A stretch of DNA of 64,000 nt from Marinomonas phaeophyticola (GCF_026966905.1 NZ_JAPUBN010000018.1:186001-250000); one strand, 5' to 3'. Shown: positions 1 to 7,428, counted from the stretch's first letter. Numbers and translations: made by a program. Notes: generated by a model not told the origin, from the letters alone.

Positions 1-516
1 GTTGCCATTAACCTCTCTGGACGACATCTCGTGTCCGACTCACTGGTCCCCTTTATTTCGGAATGGTTAAAGTTTTATAACCTGGAGGGGCATTTTTTAG
101 AAATTGAAATAACGGAAGGTGTGCTACTACACGATATTGAACGCTGTATCGAGGTTATGAGGGACTTAAAAGCCCTAAACATACAAATTTCAGTGGATGA
201 TTTTGGCACGGGATACTCCTCTCTCAGTTATTTAAAACGCCTCCCTCTTGATGTTTTGAAAATTGATCAATCTTTTGTGGAAGAATGCGCCAGTCATGCT
301 GAAGACGCAAAAATTTGTGGCACCATATTAAATTTAGCCCAAAATTTAGATTTAACGGCCGTGGCTGAAGGGGTGGAAACCAGCCAGCAAGTAGACACGT
401 TAAAATCGCTTGGATGCCAAATATTCCAAGGCTATTATTTTTATAAGCCCATGCCAAGTGAGGTCATAACCCGTTTACTCAGCGATTCAAACATACATGC
501 TTACCATAAGCCATGA
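1..516 (+). CDS. EAL-domain cyclic-di-GMP phosphodiesterase, C-terminal part (runs in from left edge)
   Basis: The reading frame is already open at base 1, so this is the 3' part of a larger gene. The 171 visible residues are most of an EAL domain, which hydrolyses c-di-GMP to pGpG. The substrate/metal residues that can be checked are present: Asn in the NLSG motif, Glu in ITEG, the Asp pair in DDFGTG, Lys in LKID, Glu in AEGVET and Gln in FQGYYF. The EAL signature itself lies off the window. The visible part therefore looks catalytically competent. Whether PAS, GGDEF or membrane segments precede it cannot be seen. Confidence 0.93.
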   Translation, partial: VAINLSGRHLVSDSLVPFISEWLKFYNLEGHFLEIEITEGVLLHDIERCIEVMRDLKALNIQISVDDFGTGYSSLSYLKRLPLDVLKIDQSFVEECASHAEDAKICGTILNLAQNLDLTAVAEGVETSQQVDTLKSLGCQIFQGYYFYKPMPSEVITRLLSDSNIHAYHKP

Positions 517-704
517 GCACGCGAATAAAATCATACTGCCGTAACAAGTAAGCTCGTTACATTACAATAACATTGCCCTTTAGGGCGAACGTCTGCAATA
601 CTCTCCTTTCTGTCAAATAAGCAATTGCATATAATTGCAGAATTGTTACTGTGTTTTCTGTATTCTAAAACAATAGGTTACCTCTCTTTCTTATAAGGCG
701 TTCC

Positions 705-1439
705 ATGACTCAAGAAAACCGACCATCACCACAATTCAAACCTCTTTACGAGCAAGTTAAAGAGCTCATTATTGAGCGTATTGTCGGAGGAGTATGGAAA
801 CCGGGAGAAGTATTACCAAGTGAGTTTCAATTAGCGGATATGCTGAACGTCAGCCAAGGCACTGTCAGAAAGGCACTCAATACACTCACCGAAGAAAACG
901 TTGTCTTTCGGCGTCAAGGCGTTGGAACCTTTGTCTCTAAACATACCTTACAAGAAATGCTTTTTCACTTTTTCCGTTTTAAGCACCATCTCGGAGAAAG
1001 TGCCGACCTACCAACAGCAGATATAATCGACCTACAAATTATGGGGGCAGAACCAAAAGTAGCACTGGCCTTAAACCTAGCAAGTGATGATAAAGTCATA
1101 CGTTTACATAGGGTGAGAATCATTAATGGCGACCCTTGTATTAGAGAGCTGATTTATTTACCCCATCATTATTTTGGGGATTTACATCTAGAAGCGGCAC
1201 TGCCCCATGCTCTTTATAATTTTTATCAAAATACGTTTAATATTACGATTCATAACGCTGTAGACTCCATCACGGCAGACCTAAGTAATGCAACTGACGC
1301 CAAATTGCTCAATATTGAGGTTGGCCAACCTTTGCTAGAAGTCGCACGAGTTGCCACCGCACTGGATGGTCGCTTAGTGGAATACAGTATTAGCCGTGCA
1401 CACAGCAAAAATCTCCACTATGAAGTCAAAATAACTTAA
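705..1439 (+). CDS. GntR family transcriptional regulator with UTRA ligand-binding domain (HutC type)
   Basis: This 244-residue protein has a GntR winged helix at about residues 13-75 (helix-turn-helix around FQLADMLNVSQGTVRKAL, wing with RRQGVGTFVS). A UTRA effector domain at about 85-240 has the usual ELIYLP and VEYSISRAH segments. Members of this subfamily normally repress nearby catabolic or transport genes and release DNA when a small metabolite binds. The start is the ATG 8 nt after an AAGG. The only close neighbour is the convergent LysE-type gene, so the target is not obvious; regulation of that exporter or of genes left of the window is possible. Confidence 0.9.
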   Translation: MTQENRPSPQFKPLYEQVKELIIERIVGGVWKPGEVLPSEFQLADMLNVSQGTVRKALNTLTEENVVFRRQGVGTFVSKHTLQEMLFHFFRFKHHLGESADLPTADIIDLQIMGAEPKVALALNLASDDKVIRLHRVRIINGDPCIRELIYLPHHYFGDLHLEAALPHALYNFYQNTFNITIHNAVDSITADLSNATDAKLLNIEVGQPLLEVARVATALDGRLVEYSISRAHSKNLHYEVKIT

Positions 1440-1530
1440 TGATTCCTCGATTACTCGCCTCGATCGTATGACCCATGGCTTCTATTATTGGCTCCGACAA
1501 CCTGCACTTATTATACCTTTTGACCATGAC

Positions 1531-2145
1531 TTAACGCTCAGCAAAGGCTAGCTTTGCCGCTAACATGGCAAATGTTGCTGAAAAAGCACGTTGTACATAT
1601 TTCATTATCTTGGGAGAACGTACAACATATGTGCTGACACTGTTAGCTAACAAGCCATAAAAAATGAAAACAAACAAAGTCATAGCCATGAAAACGACAC
1701 CTAAAACAAGCATATTTATTAAAGGCGATTCGGCTTGTGCAGGGACAAACTGAGGAAGAAAAGCCAAGAAAAATACCGACAATTTTGGGTTTAGAATGTT
1801 GATAAGGAACCCTTTGGTGCCAACCGCGAGCATACTGGCTTTATCACCGTTATCGTCTAGAACTAATCCGCCAGTTTCTTTCCACATACCCCACGCTAGA
1901 TAGAGTAAATACGCAACACCTATAAATTTTATGATTTGGAATAGTAATGCACTGGTATGGATCACCGCCGCCAATCCCAAGATACAGGCCAGTAGTGAAG
2001 GAATGATGCCAGCGGTACACCCAAACGCGGCAAATGTACTTGCACGCGCGTTCTGCAAAAGGCCTATTGAAATGGTATAAATAACGCCTGTACCAGGAAG
2101 TAAAACAACGATTAGGGAGGTAATTAAAAATTCGGTGCTAATCAT
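1531..2145 (-). CDS. LysE/RhtB family amino-acid (or homoserine lactone) exporter
   Basis: This is a 204-residue, six-helix inner-membrane protein. The N-terminal helix carries the family signature LLPGTGVIYTISIGL, in which the usual PGP is PGT, followed by the GCTAGI segment of helix 2. A hydrophilic stretch near residues 90-105 separates the two helical halves, as in RhtB/LysE. The family exports amino acids or their derivatives; the substrate cannot be read from sequence. A clear GGAG sits 7 nt before the ATG. The gene is convergent with the GntR regulator, with 91 bp between stops. Confidence 0.9.
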   Translation of the reverse strand: MISTEFLITSLIVVLLPGTGVIYTISIGLLQNARASTFAAFGCTAGIIPSLLACILGLAAVIHTSALLFQIIKFIGVAYLLYLAWGMWKETGGLVLDDNGDKASMLAVGTKGFLINILNPKLSVFFLAFLPQFVPAQAESPLINMLVLGVVFMAMTLFVFIFYGLLANSVSTYVVRSPKIMKYVQRAFSATFAMLAAKLAFAER

Positions 2146-2270
2146 ATGGACTCCTTGATTGAGTGGGGGCGCCTAAAGAACCGGCGGTGAAACCGTCCGG
2201 TTGCTTGCTTTGTGATATTTTATATTCGCTACAAGGTACAATGCTTTTTTATTTATGCAAAGGATTAAAA

Positions 2271-2501
2271 GTGAAAAGATTTGCCTTCGTGAGCGATGCG
2301 GCTGAACGCGAATACAAGGCGTTACCTGAAGATATCCAGGATGAGTTCGGAAAGGACTTAAGGCGAATCCAGTATGGACAAGATCCAGCGCTGACAATTG
2401 AGCATTTAAATAGTGTTGGGGCGGGTGTTGTAGAGCTGAAAATTAACGGCATTGAAGAATCAGATAGAAAAAGTAGATTCAAAACTACAAAAACTGATTG
2501 A
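2271..2501 (+). pseudogene. Gp49/HigB-like type II toxin gene, 3' end lost
   Basis: From the GTG at 2271 (AAGGA 7 nt upstream) the frame encodes about 60 residues typical of the phage Gp49/HigB-like RelE-superfamily toxins: a strand starting KRFAFV, then LPEDIQDEFGKDLRRIQYG, then GAGVVELKING. The family continues with the tyrosine- and arginine-rich catalytic half and an HTH antitoxin gene downstream. Here homology stops at about 2450, where IS110 sequence begins, and the frame runs out as junk. The toxin half carrying the active residues and the antitoxin are both missing, so this is a dead remnant. An in-frame ATG at 2241 is an alternative start. TA pairs are common integron cassettes. Confidence 0.65.
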
Positions 2502-2926
2502 AGAATGTGATGAACACAAAGCCAAGAATGACATTATTCAAAGTGTGCCCGGTGTTGGAAATGTGGTTGCGTTTAACCTACTCAGCGACATGCCAGAGCT
2601 CGGCTATGTAAACAATAAAGAAGCTGCACCCTTAGTTGGCGTAGCGCCATTTAATCGAGAGAGTGGAGCTTATCAAGGCAAACGAATGCTACGTGGAGGA
2701 AGACCTAAAATCAGAACAGCAATGTATATGGCAATGATGTCAGCGATTCAATGTAACCCGAAATTCAAAGAGTTTTATCATCGAATGGTCGCGGCTGGAA
2801 AACCTAAAAAGGTCGCTATTATTGCCTGTATCAGAAAGCTCGTAGTGATCATAAATTCGATGGTGAGAGATGGTGTCATGTGGGATCCTAAAATGGTTTA
2901 ACATTAGGAATTGACACCATAGTCAC
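2450..2926 (+). mobile_element. 3' remnant of an IS110-family insertion sequence
   Basis: The left boundary is set by the abrupt end of toxin homology near 2450. The right boundary is a short tail of about 25 bp after the transposase stop, ending near ACCATAGTCAC at about 2925. The sequence from 2926 on (CTTGTTATACC) begins a cassette boundary that overlaps the stop codon of the next minus-strand gene. The element therefore seems to have inserted into, or replaced, the attC that should follow that gene. The upstream non-coding end, where IS110-group elements encode their bridge RNA, is missing. Confidence 0.7.
2452..2901 (+). pseudogene. IS110-family transposase, C-terminal fragment
   Basis: About 149 residues match the C-terminal Transposase_20 (helix-hairpin plus Tnp) region of IS110-family DEDD transposases. 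Landmarks are SVPGVGNVVAFNLLSDMPELG, GVAPFNRESG with the conserved serine, GGRPKIRTAMYM, and KKVAIIACIRKLVVIIN. The whole N-terminal RuvC-like DEDD catalytic domain (roughly 150-200 residues) is absent, because the fragment begins abruptly at the junction with the toxin gene. The first codon in this frame is a TTG inside coding sequence and not a real start. The fragment cannot transpose. Confidence 0.88.
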
Positions 2927-2929
2927 TTG

Positions 2930-4720
2930 TTATACCTCTTTTATTAAGAGTTCAGAGTTCTTCTTAACAACTCCATTAAACTTAATACCTACTTCCCCAT
3001 CAGAAATTTCATCAACATTTTTATCATCAACTTTTAGCGACGATATTTGTATTTTATTGAAAACACCATTTTTGTTTATAAATACATCCATTCCTTTAGT
3101 CAACTTTGTTTCCTGTAAATTTACAATAGCCACTTGGCCTGACATAAAGAATTCAGCTGGTTTACCTAGGGAAATTAAATTAGTCGGTTTAGGTTCAATT
3201 AGACCATGCTCAAATAAATTTTCACGTACCTCTTCTTTGGTAAGAACGCCATTTTCGATCTGTTCATAAGCTTTATATAAACTGTATGTCGTTATTAATC
3301 CGCGCTTATCTAATCGTGCGTCATTTATTTGATTTTCCGTGAAGGGAGGGTTACATCGTGATTCTGGTGGCGTGTATCGTTGATGATTTACAATGTATAA
3401 CCCAAAAACATCAAACTTACCTCTTTGCTCTGCTCGTCGATAACGTATTTTACTAATTTGGGAGCAATCTTTATCTGTCGAAGTACCACCAATTCCTTTT
3501 ATTTCCACAACCAAAAATCTATCACCACAATCTACTTGAATATCCTCTTCGAGTATTTCAGGGTTAGTATCATCAAAATTTATAACACTAGGGAAGCCTA
3601 GCCATTTCAAATAATGTTCTACAGCAGAAACTAAGTTATCTCCTGATTCGGAAATCAAGTCTCTTAAAAACTTAAATTCATCCTTTAGCTCTAAAATAGC
3701 ATTTTCATTATTGAGGACTGCCTTGCTATATTGCTTTTCAATTTCCGTTCTTTCTTCAATTAATTTAGCTTCTCCTGGCAATAAATAGTCACCATTATCA
3801 AGCCAACCAAATTGACCATGAAAAGGAAATATATTTGGAAACATTTCGGATAAGTGATTATTAAAGAGCTCTAATAAAAAGCCTTTTTTATCTTTAATAT
3901 CAGGAAATACAAGAACAGCTCCTTTGGAGTGTGCATGATAAAAGGAAATTATTTCATCATCATTGTTTACCAATAGTGGAATGAAATTATTATCTTTTTC
4001 TTGTTTACGGTTATCCCAATGAGTCGGGTGATGAAAAGCGATTTCATATGCTGCATCTTTAGAATACTTTAACAGAAGAGGAGTTAGCTTAGTTTCCTTT
4101 TCTGGTGCTTTCATTTTTAGGCCAGATTTATTATAACAGTATGGAAATCCATCATAAAAACATGTGTTAGTTAATTCATGCTGTTTAGTGATTCTATTTT
4201 CATAAGAACCTATCTCAACTTCTTGATAATGAACACTCTCATTTTTGTCTGCAAAAATGATGATAATAGATTCTTTTTTTAAGATCTCGTTTATGTCTTT
4301 GGATAAAATACTAGTAGCGTAAGGTCTTGGGTTAAATACCTTTTCCGGAAAAGCACTCAGCAAAGCGTATGTGGCCTTACCAGTTACGTTATCCAAAGAA
4401 ACTTGGTTATCTTCATAATCAGCCTCTTCGAAATAAGACATATTAAAAGCAAGAATATCGTACTCATGGATATTTACTGGGGATGATGAATTTAAGCTTA
4501 AAAAATGCTGTTGATTTCTTTGATTATTTGGAACCCTTACTAACTTCCCTAAAGTTCCTTCGCTACAGCTATATGAAGCCCCCTTTAACGTTTCGGTAAT
4601 ATCATCTTCAAAATCAAACAAGCATATTTGAGGGGAATCATGAATAACTTGCTCCTGTGGTTCAATGAATTCTTTAGTATCACTACTAACAGAGTCTTCA
4701 TGTTTTTTTCGTCGAAACAT
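2930..4720 (-). CDS. Cassette-borne hypothetical protein: PD-(D/E)XK nuclease-like domain plus translation-factor-like beta-barrel
   Basis: This 596-residue protein is not a known named family to me. Residues 1-310 are unassigned. Residues 317-356 are charged and probably coiled coil. Residues about 360-480 look like a PD-(D/E)XK nuclease core: Glu368, then Asp398, then EIKG with Glu406/Lys408, then QxxK at 421-424 as in Mrr-type enzymes. Residues about 523-592 (GQVAIVN, KGMDVFIN, KIQISSLKVDDKNVDEI, GEVGIKF) resemble the domain II beta-barrel of EF-Tu and of stand-alone 'translation elongation factor-like' proteins. The ATG at 4720 has AAGGA 6 nt upstream; the TTG just before it is too close. 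The start lies 18 bp from the preceding attC, as in integron cassettes. The function is unproven; DNA or RNA cleavage in defence is a guess. Confidence 0.75.
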   Translation of the reverse strand: MFRRKKHEDSVSSDTKEFIEPQEQVIHDSPQICLFDFEDDITETLKGASYSCSEGTLGKLVRVPNNQRNQQHFLSLNSSSPVNIHEYDILAFNMSYFEEADYEDNQVSLDNVTGKATYALLSAFPEKVFNPRPYATSILSKDINEILKKESIIIIFADKNESVHYQEVEIGSYENRITKQHELTNTCFYDGFPYCYNKSGLKMKAPEKETKLTPLLLKYSKDAAYEIAFHHPTHWDNRKQEKDNNFIPLLVNNDDEIISFYHAHSKGAVLVFPDIKDKKGFLLELFNNHLSEMFPNIFPFHGQFGWLDNGDYLLPGEAKLIEERTEIEKQYSKAVLNNENAILELKDEFKFLRDLISESGDNLVSAVEHYLKWLGFPSVINFDDTNPEILEEDIQVDCGDRFLVVEIKGIGGTSTDKDCSQISKIRYRRAEQRGKFDVFGLYIVNHQRYTPPESRCNPPFTENQINDARLDKRGLITTYSLYKAYEQIENGVLTKEEVRENLFEHGLIEPKPTNLISLGKPAEFFMSGQVAIVNLQETKLTKGMDVFINKNGVFNKIQISSLKVDDKNVDEISDGEVGIKFNGVVKKNSELLIKEV

Positions 4721-4738
4721 CAACTATCCTTTTGAGAG

Positions 4739-4810
4739 GTATAACGCCCGCATTTGCGGCTGGTTTGGAGCGCAGCGGAAAACCAATCCGGCAACATGCG
4801 CTTGTTAGGC
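4739..4810 (-). other. attC recombination site (integron cassette)
   Basis: Read on the minus strand, this 72-bp imperfect palindrome starts with an R'' box GCCTAAC (consensus RYYYAAC) and ends with GTTATAC (one base off GTTRRRY). Inside, arms around GCGCATGTTGCCGGATTGG and CCAAACCAGCCGCAAATGCG pair around a variable centre. It begins 4 bp after the stop of the 185-residue gene and ends 18 bp before the start of the nuclease-like gene. Both genes read in the attC direction, which is the layout of a cassette array. Confidence 0.85.
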
Positions 4811-4814
4811 GGAA

Positions 4815-5372
4815 TCACCACCGAGGAAATCTCAGCGTGTGCCGTACATGAAACCCATAGTATGGAAACTGCTCTTGATACCAAACAATCATTTCACGAC
4901 AAAAACTTTTAAACTTTTCATCATTCCAAATGAGCTTCATTTCTTTTTGAGACAGTCGCAGACTTTTATCTTCCTGGTGTTTTGAGCTAAAAACACGACC
5001 TGTATAAGGGTTTAGTTTAGGCCACGCTTTATTTTGACTTTTGTAATGCCCGTGAGGCACAGACGGGTAAGAGTCTGGATCTGCCTTTGTAAAGACCCAT
5101 ATGTTTAGACAGAGAAACTTTAGCCAATTATCTTCATTTCCCGTAGGGAATTTTTCCCCCGAATCACTCTTAACTACGAAAGCGTCGTTCATCGTATCAC
5201 AGCGTTCTCGATTATTATCGAGCTCCTCTTCTTGATGTTCTGACCTTGGATCTTCGTCATCAATCTCGCCTGATAACCAGAGCGCAACATCAACACGCTC
5301 TCGGTATTCGTCGTGTCCAATATATCCAAGCTCATAATGAAATTGAGCCAGAGTTATAAGAGTGTTCTGCAT
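4815..5372 (-). CDS. Cassette-borne hypothetical protein
   Basis: This is a 185-residue soluble protein with no signal peptide or membrane segment, and I do not recognise its family. It has an acidic region near residues 35-60 (EIDDEDPRSEHQEEELD). A stretch at about 103-127 looks conserved (VPHGHYKSQNKAWPKLNPYTGRV): histidines, then an NPYTG turn. The C-terminus is rich in aromatic residues (WYQEQFPYYGFHV). The ATG has AAGGA 8 nt upstream and lies 12 bp from one attC, while the stop lies 4 bp from the next. It is thus a complete, compact integron cassette. Such cassettes often carry toxin-antitoxin, defence or enzyme genes, but nothing here identifies which. Confidence 0.8.
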   Translation of the reverse strand: MQNTLITLAQFHYELGYIGHDEYRERVDVALWLSGEIDDEDPRSEHQEEELDNNRERCDTMNDAFVVKSDSGEKFPTGNEDNWLKFLCLNIWVFTKADPDSYPSVPHGHYKSQNKAWPKLNPYTGRVFSSKHQEDKSLRLSQKEMKLIWNDEKFKSFCREMIVWYQEQFPYYGFHVRHTLRFPRW

Positions 5373-5384
5373 ACCTATCCTTGC

Positions 5385-5442
5385 ACCTAACTACTAAGCG
5401 GTTATACAGTGGCGAAGCCATGGCTATAACCGTCTGTTGAAC
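5385..5442 (-). other. attC recombination site (integron cassette)
   Basis: Read on the minus strand, this 58-bp site has R'' GTTCAAC and R' GTTAGGT, both perfect to RYYYAAC and GTTRRRY. Between them a near-perfect stem pairs GGTTATA with TATAACC around a CCATGGCTTCGCCA centre. It lies 12 bp upstream of the 185-residue gene, so it marks the end of the preceding (now lost) cassette or the start of the array. No attI or integrase gene follows on the right. Confidence 0.88.
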
Positions 5443-5573
5443 GGCCGCTTTATTTATAGGGAATTTGCTTTTTCAAGATTGGCGACGTCCCTGTTTAAAT
5501 CGCGGTGTTTTTTTGTACTCTTCAAAGGTTTCTTTTAAAAACCCTTCGTGTTTTTAGATTTTTTCATATTGCT

Positions 5574-5608
5574 GCCTAATACTTTTACTCGAATTCTAAG
5601 TATTAGGC
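5574..5608. repeat. Perfect 11-bp inverted repeat
   Basis: The arms GCCTAATACTT and AAGTATTAGGC flank a 13-base loop. The arms resemble attC core boxes (GCCTAAY/RTTAGGC) but lack the inner L boxes. It may be a transcript hairpin or a protein-binding palindrome. Confidence 0.6.
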
Positions 5609-5620
5609 AAGTAAGAGCCC

Positions 5621-5646
5621 TCAGGTCTCACTACCTGATATTTTTT
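5621..5646 (+). terminator. Candidate rho-independent terminator
   Basis: The stem TCAGGT/ACCTGA with a 6-base loop is followed by TA and a run of six T. It points rightward, yet no plus-strand gene precedes it, so it may end transcripts from a gene lost from the cassette area or belong to a small RNA. Confidence 0.5.
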
Positions 5647-5837
5647 CCCTTGTCATGACTTAATCCATTCTTTTCTAACTGCTATTTAACCTCAACTGAG
5701 TATCATGGTTGTTATCTCCTAGATAAACTCCCTTTGATTCACCACAGGATGGGCATCGGCACCCTGTTAGTGACTCAGTGTGCCATCCAACGTTGCCTTT
5801 TCAATCGTCGATAACGCTCCTTGCTCATACGCTTGGC

Positions 5838-6571
5838 GTGATAGATAGTCCAAAATTTAAACTAGATACATAAAAATCCTACGTCTTTTCTGCGCTGACG
5901 ACGACAGTGACGCAAGCCGAGAAGGCGTAGGCTTTTGTATTCCAAGGATATTTTGAGCCGCTAGATAGCGTTGTCGGTCTAAAGACGCGACCTACATGTC
6001 CTTTAAAAGGTGAACAACCCAGTGGGTGTGATAGATAGTCCACAATTAAACTAGATACATAAAAATCCTACGTTTTTTCTGCGCGGACGACGACAATGAC
6101 GCAAGCTGAAAAGGCGTAGGCTTTTGTATTCCAAGGGTATTTTGAGATGCTAGATGGCTCTGTCGGTCTAAAGACGCGACCTACATACCCTTTAGAAAAT
6201 GAACAACCCAGTGGGTGTGATAGATAGTCCACAATTTAAACTAGATACATAAAAATCCTACGTTTTTTCTGCGCGGACGACGACAGTGACGCAAGCCGAG
6301 AAGACGTAGGCTTTTGTATTCCAAGGGTATTTTTAGCCGCTGGATTGCGTTGTCGGTCTAAAGACGCGACCTACATGCCCTTTAGAAGATGAACAACCCA
6401 GTGGGTGTGATAGATAGTCCGCAATTTGAACTATATACATAAAAAAACCTACACCTTTTCTGCGCGGACGACGACAGTGACGCAAGCTGAAAAGGCGTAG
6501 GCTTTTGTATTCCAAGCGGATTTTGAGCCGCTAGATAGCGTTGTCGGTCTAAAGACGCGACCTACATGCCC
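5838..6571 (+). repeat. Array A: four head-to-tail copies of a ~190-bp repeat
   Basis: Units start with GTGATAGATAGTCC at 5838, 6028, 6217 and 6407; lengths are 190, 189 and 190 bp, and the last is cut at about 165 bp. Each unit carries a long hairpin (CCTACGYCTTTTCTGC pairing with GCAGAAAAGGCGTAGG around a GACGACGACAGTGACGC loop), a second GC-rich element ending CGGTCTAAAGACGCGACC, and a palindrome ACCCAGTGGGT at the unit junction. The last copy stops exactly at the stop codon of the CoA-lyase gene. No gene is assigned inside. Confidence 0.95.
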
Positions 6572-7428
6572 TAGCAAAATGCTTTCGGTACCGACTTTAA
6601 TAAGGCTTCCGCCCGCTTAATCAGAGGCAAATCAATCATACAACCATCCACTTTAAACACACCTTTACCCTCAATAGCGGCTTGCTCGGCAGCCTCAAGA
6701 ATACGCTTTGCTTGGCTAATCTCCTGCTCAGTAGGGGTAAACACTTTATTGAGCACTACTACCTGACCTGGATGTACAGCATAACCGCCCACCGATCCCA
6801 AGGATTTACCATATTCAGCCGCTCGTTCCAGTGCCTCAAAGTCACTAAAATTCGCCATTGAAGCCGGTACGACCAAGGGTGATACCCCTGCCGCTCTCGC
6901 CGCTTGGATCACGTTATAAGCGGCAGGCCTTAACAGGCTTTCGGTGGCCTTAGTACCCATTTCAGTGGCGTAATCTTCAACACCCAGAGTCAGGGCGACA
7001 ACTCGCTCGGAAGCTGTAGCGATCTCATAAGCTTGTCGTACTCCAACCGGACTTTCCAACATCGCCACAACCTGAATGGCTCCGGGTTTAAGTCCTCTGA
7101 CCTGTTCCAACTCAGAGATCAGGCCATCAATGGCCTCAATCTCAGCAGGGGACTGGCAGTTAGCCAGATGTACGGCAGAAACCCCTTCAATTATGCATGC
7201 CTCTAAGTCTTTATAGGCATCCAACCAACAAGAATTTATACGCACTGTCACTTGAGTATGGGGTCGTAAATGCTCCACCGCAGCAAATAGAGCGGCTCTG
7301 GCCTCATCTTTGCGCTCATGTGCGATACTGGCTTCCAGATCCAAAACGATGGCACTGGCACCCCGCTCAGGGGCTTTGGCTATAAAACGTTCCTCAAGCA
7401 CAGGAATAAAAAGCAGAGAATTCCACAT
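6571..7428 (-). CDS. CitE/HpcH family CoA-ester lyase (malyl-/citramalyl-CoA lyase-like)
   Basis: This 285-residue TIM-barrel protein belongs to the HpcH/HpaI aldolase, CitE-like branch, which cleaves 3-hydroxy-acyl-CoA thioesters (for example malyl-, citramalyl- or citryl-type) using Mg2+. Seen: LLFIP start, VLDLEAS at 28-34, Arg63 in VRIN, metal ligand Glu125 in LESPVGV, Asp152 in GVEDYATEMG, and a C-terminal GGYAVHPGQV lid region. Its ATG overlaps the CoA-transferase stop by one base (TGATG), so the two are translationally coupled. Together they suggest activation of an imported acid to a CoA thioester followed by retro-Claisen cleavage. The exact substrate is not readable. The stop codon abuts a repeat array. 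Confidence 0.9.
   Translation of the reverse strand: MWNSLLFIPVLEERFIAKAPERGASAIVLDLEASIAHERKDEARAALFAAVEHLRPHTQVTVRINSCWLDAYKDLEACIIEGVSAVHLANCQSPAEIEAIDGLISELEQVRGLKPGAIQVVAMLESPVGVRQAYEIATASERVVALTLGVEDYATEMGTKATESLLRPAAYNVIQAARAAGVSPLVVPASMANFSDFEALERAAEYGKSLGSVGGYAVHPGQVVVLNKVFTPTEQEISQAKRILEAAEQAAIEGKGVFKVDGCMIDLPLIKRAEALLKSVPKAFC

Larger units (their letters stand above)
5443..5837. other. Non-coding stretch between cassette cluster and repeat array
   Basis: These 395 bp hold no convincing gene. They contain a perfect 11-bp inverted repeat and a terminator-like hairpin, listed separately. The minus strand from about 5838 down to 5768 can be read as a short basic peptide (MSKERYRRLKRQRWMAH) that ends in a stop. 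It may be the tail of a gene cut by the repeat array, but it is too short to assign. Confidence 0.6.

Noticed and set aside
2179-2202. Third attC-like hairpin in front of the toxin remnant (AACCGG...CCGGTT)
   Set aside because: The stem has an extrahelical base as attC does, but no GTTRRRY/RYYYAAC core boxes flank it. It is more likely a leader or terminator hairpin.
2452-2901. Functional IS110 transposase
   Set aside because: The RuvC-like DEDD half and the upstream non-coding end are missing.
5768-5838. Coding fragment on the minus strand ending in a basic peptide
   Set aside because: Too short, two frames are equally open, and no recognisable family or ribosome site.
5838-6571. CRISPR array
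   Set aside because: Units are ~190 bp, directly adjacent with no unique spacers, and there are no cas genes.
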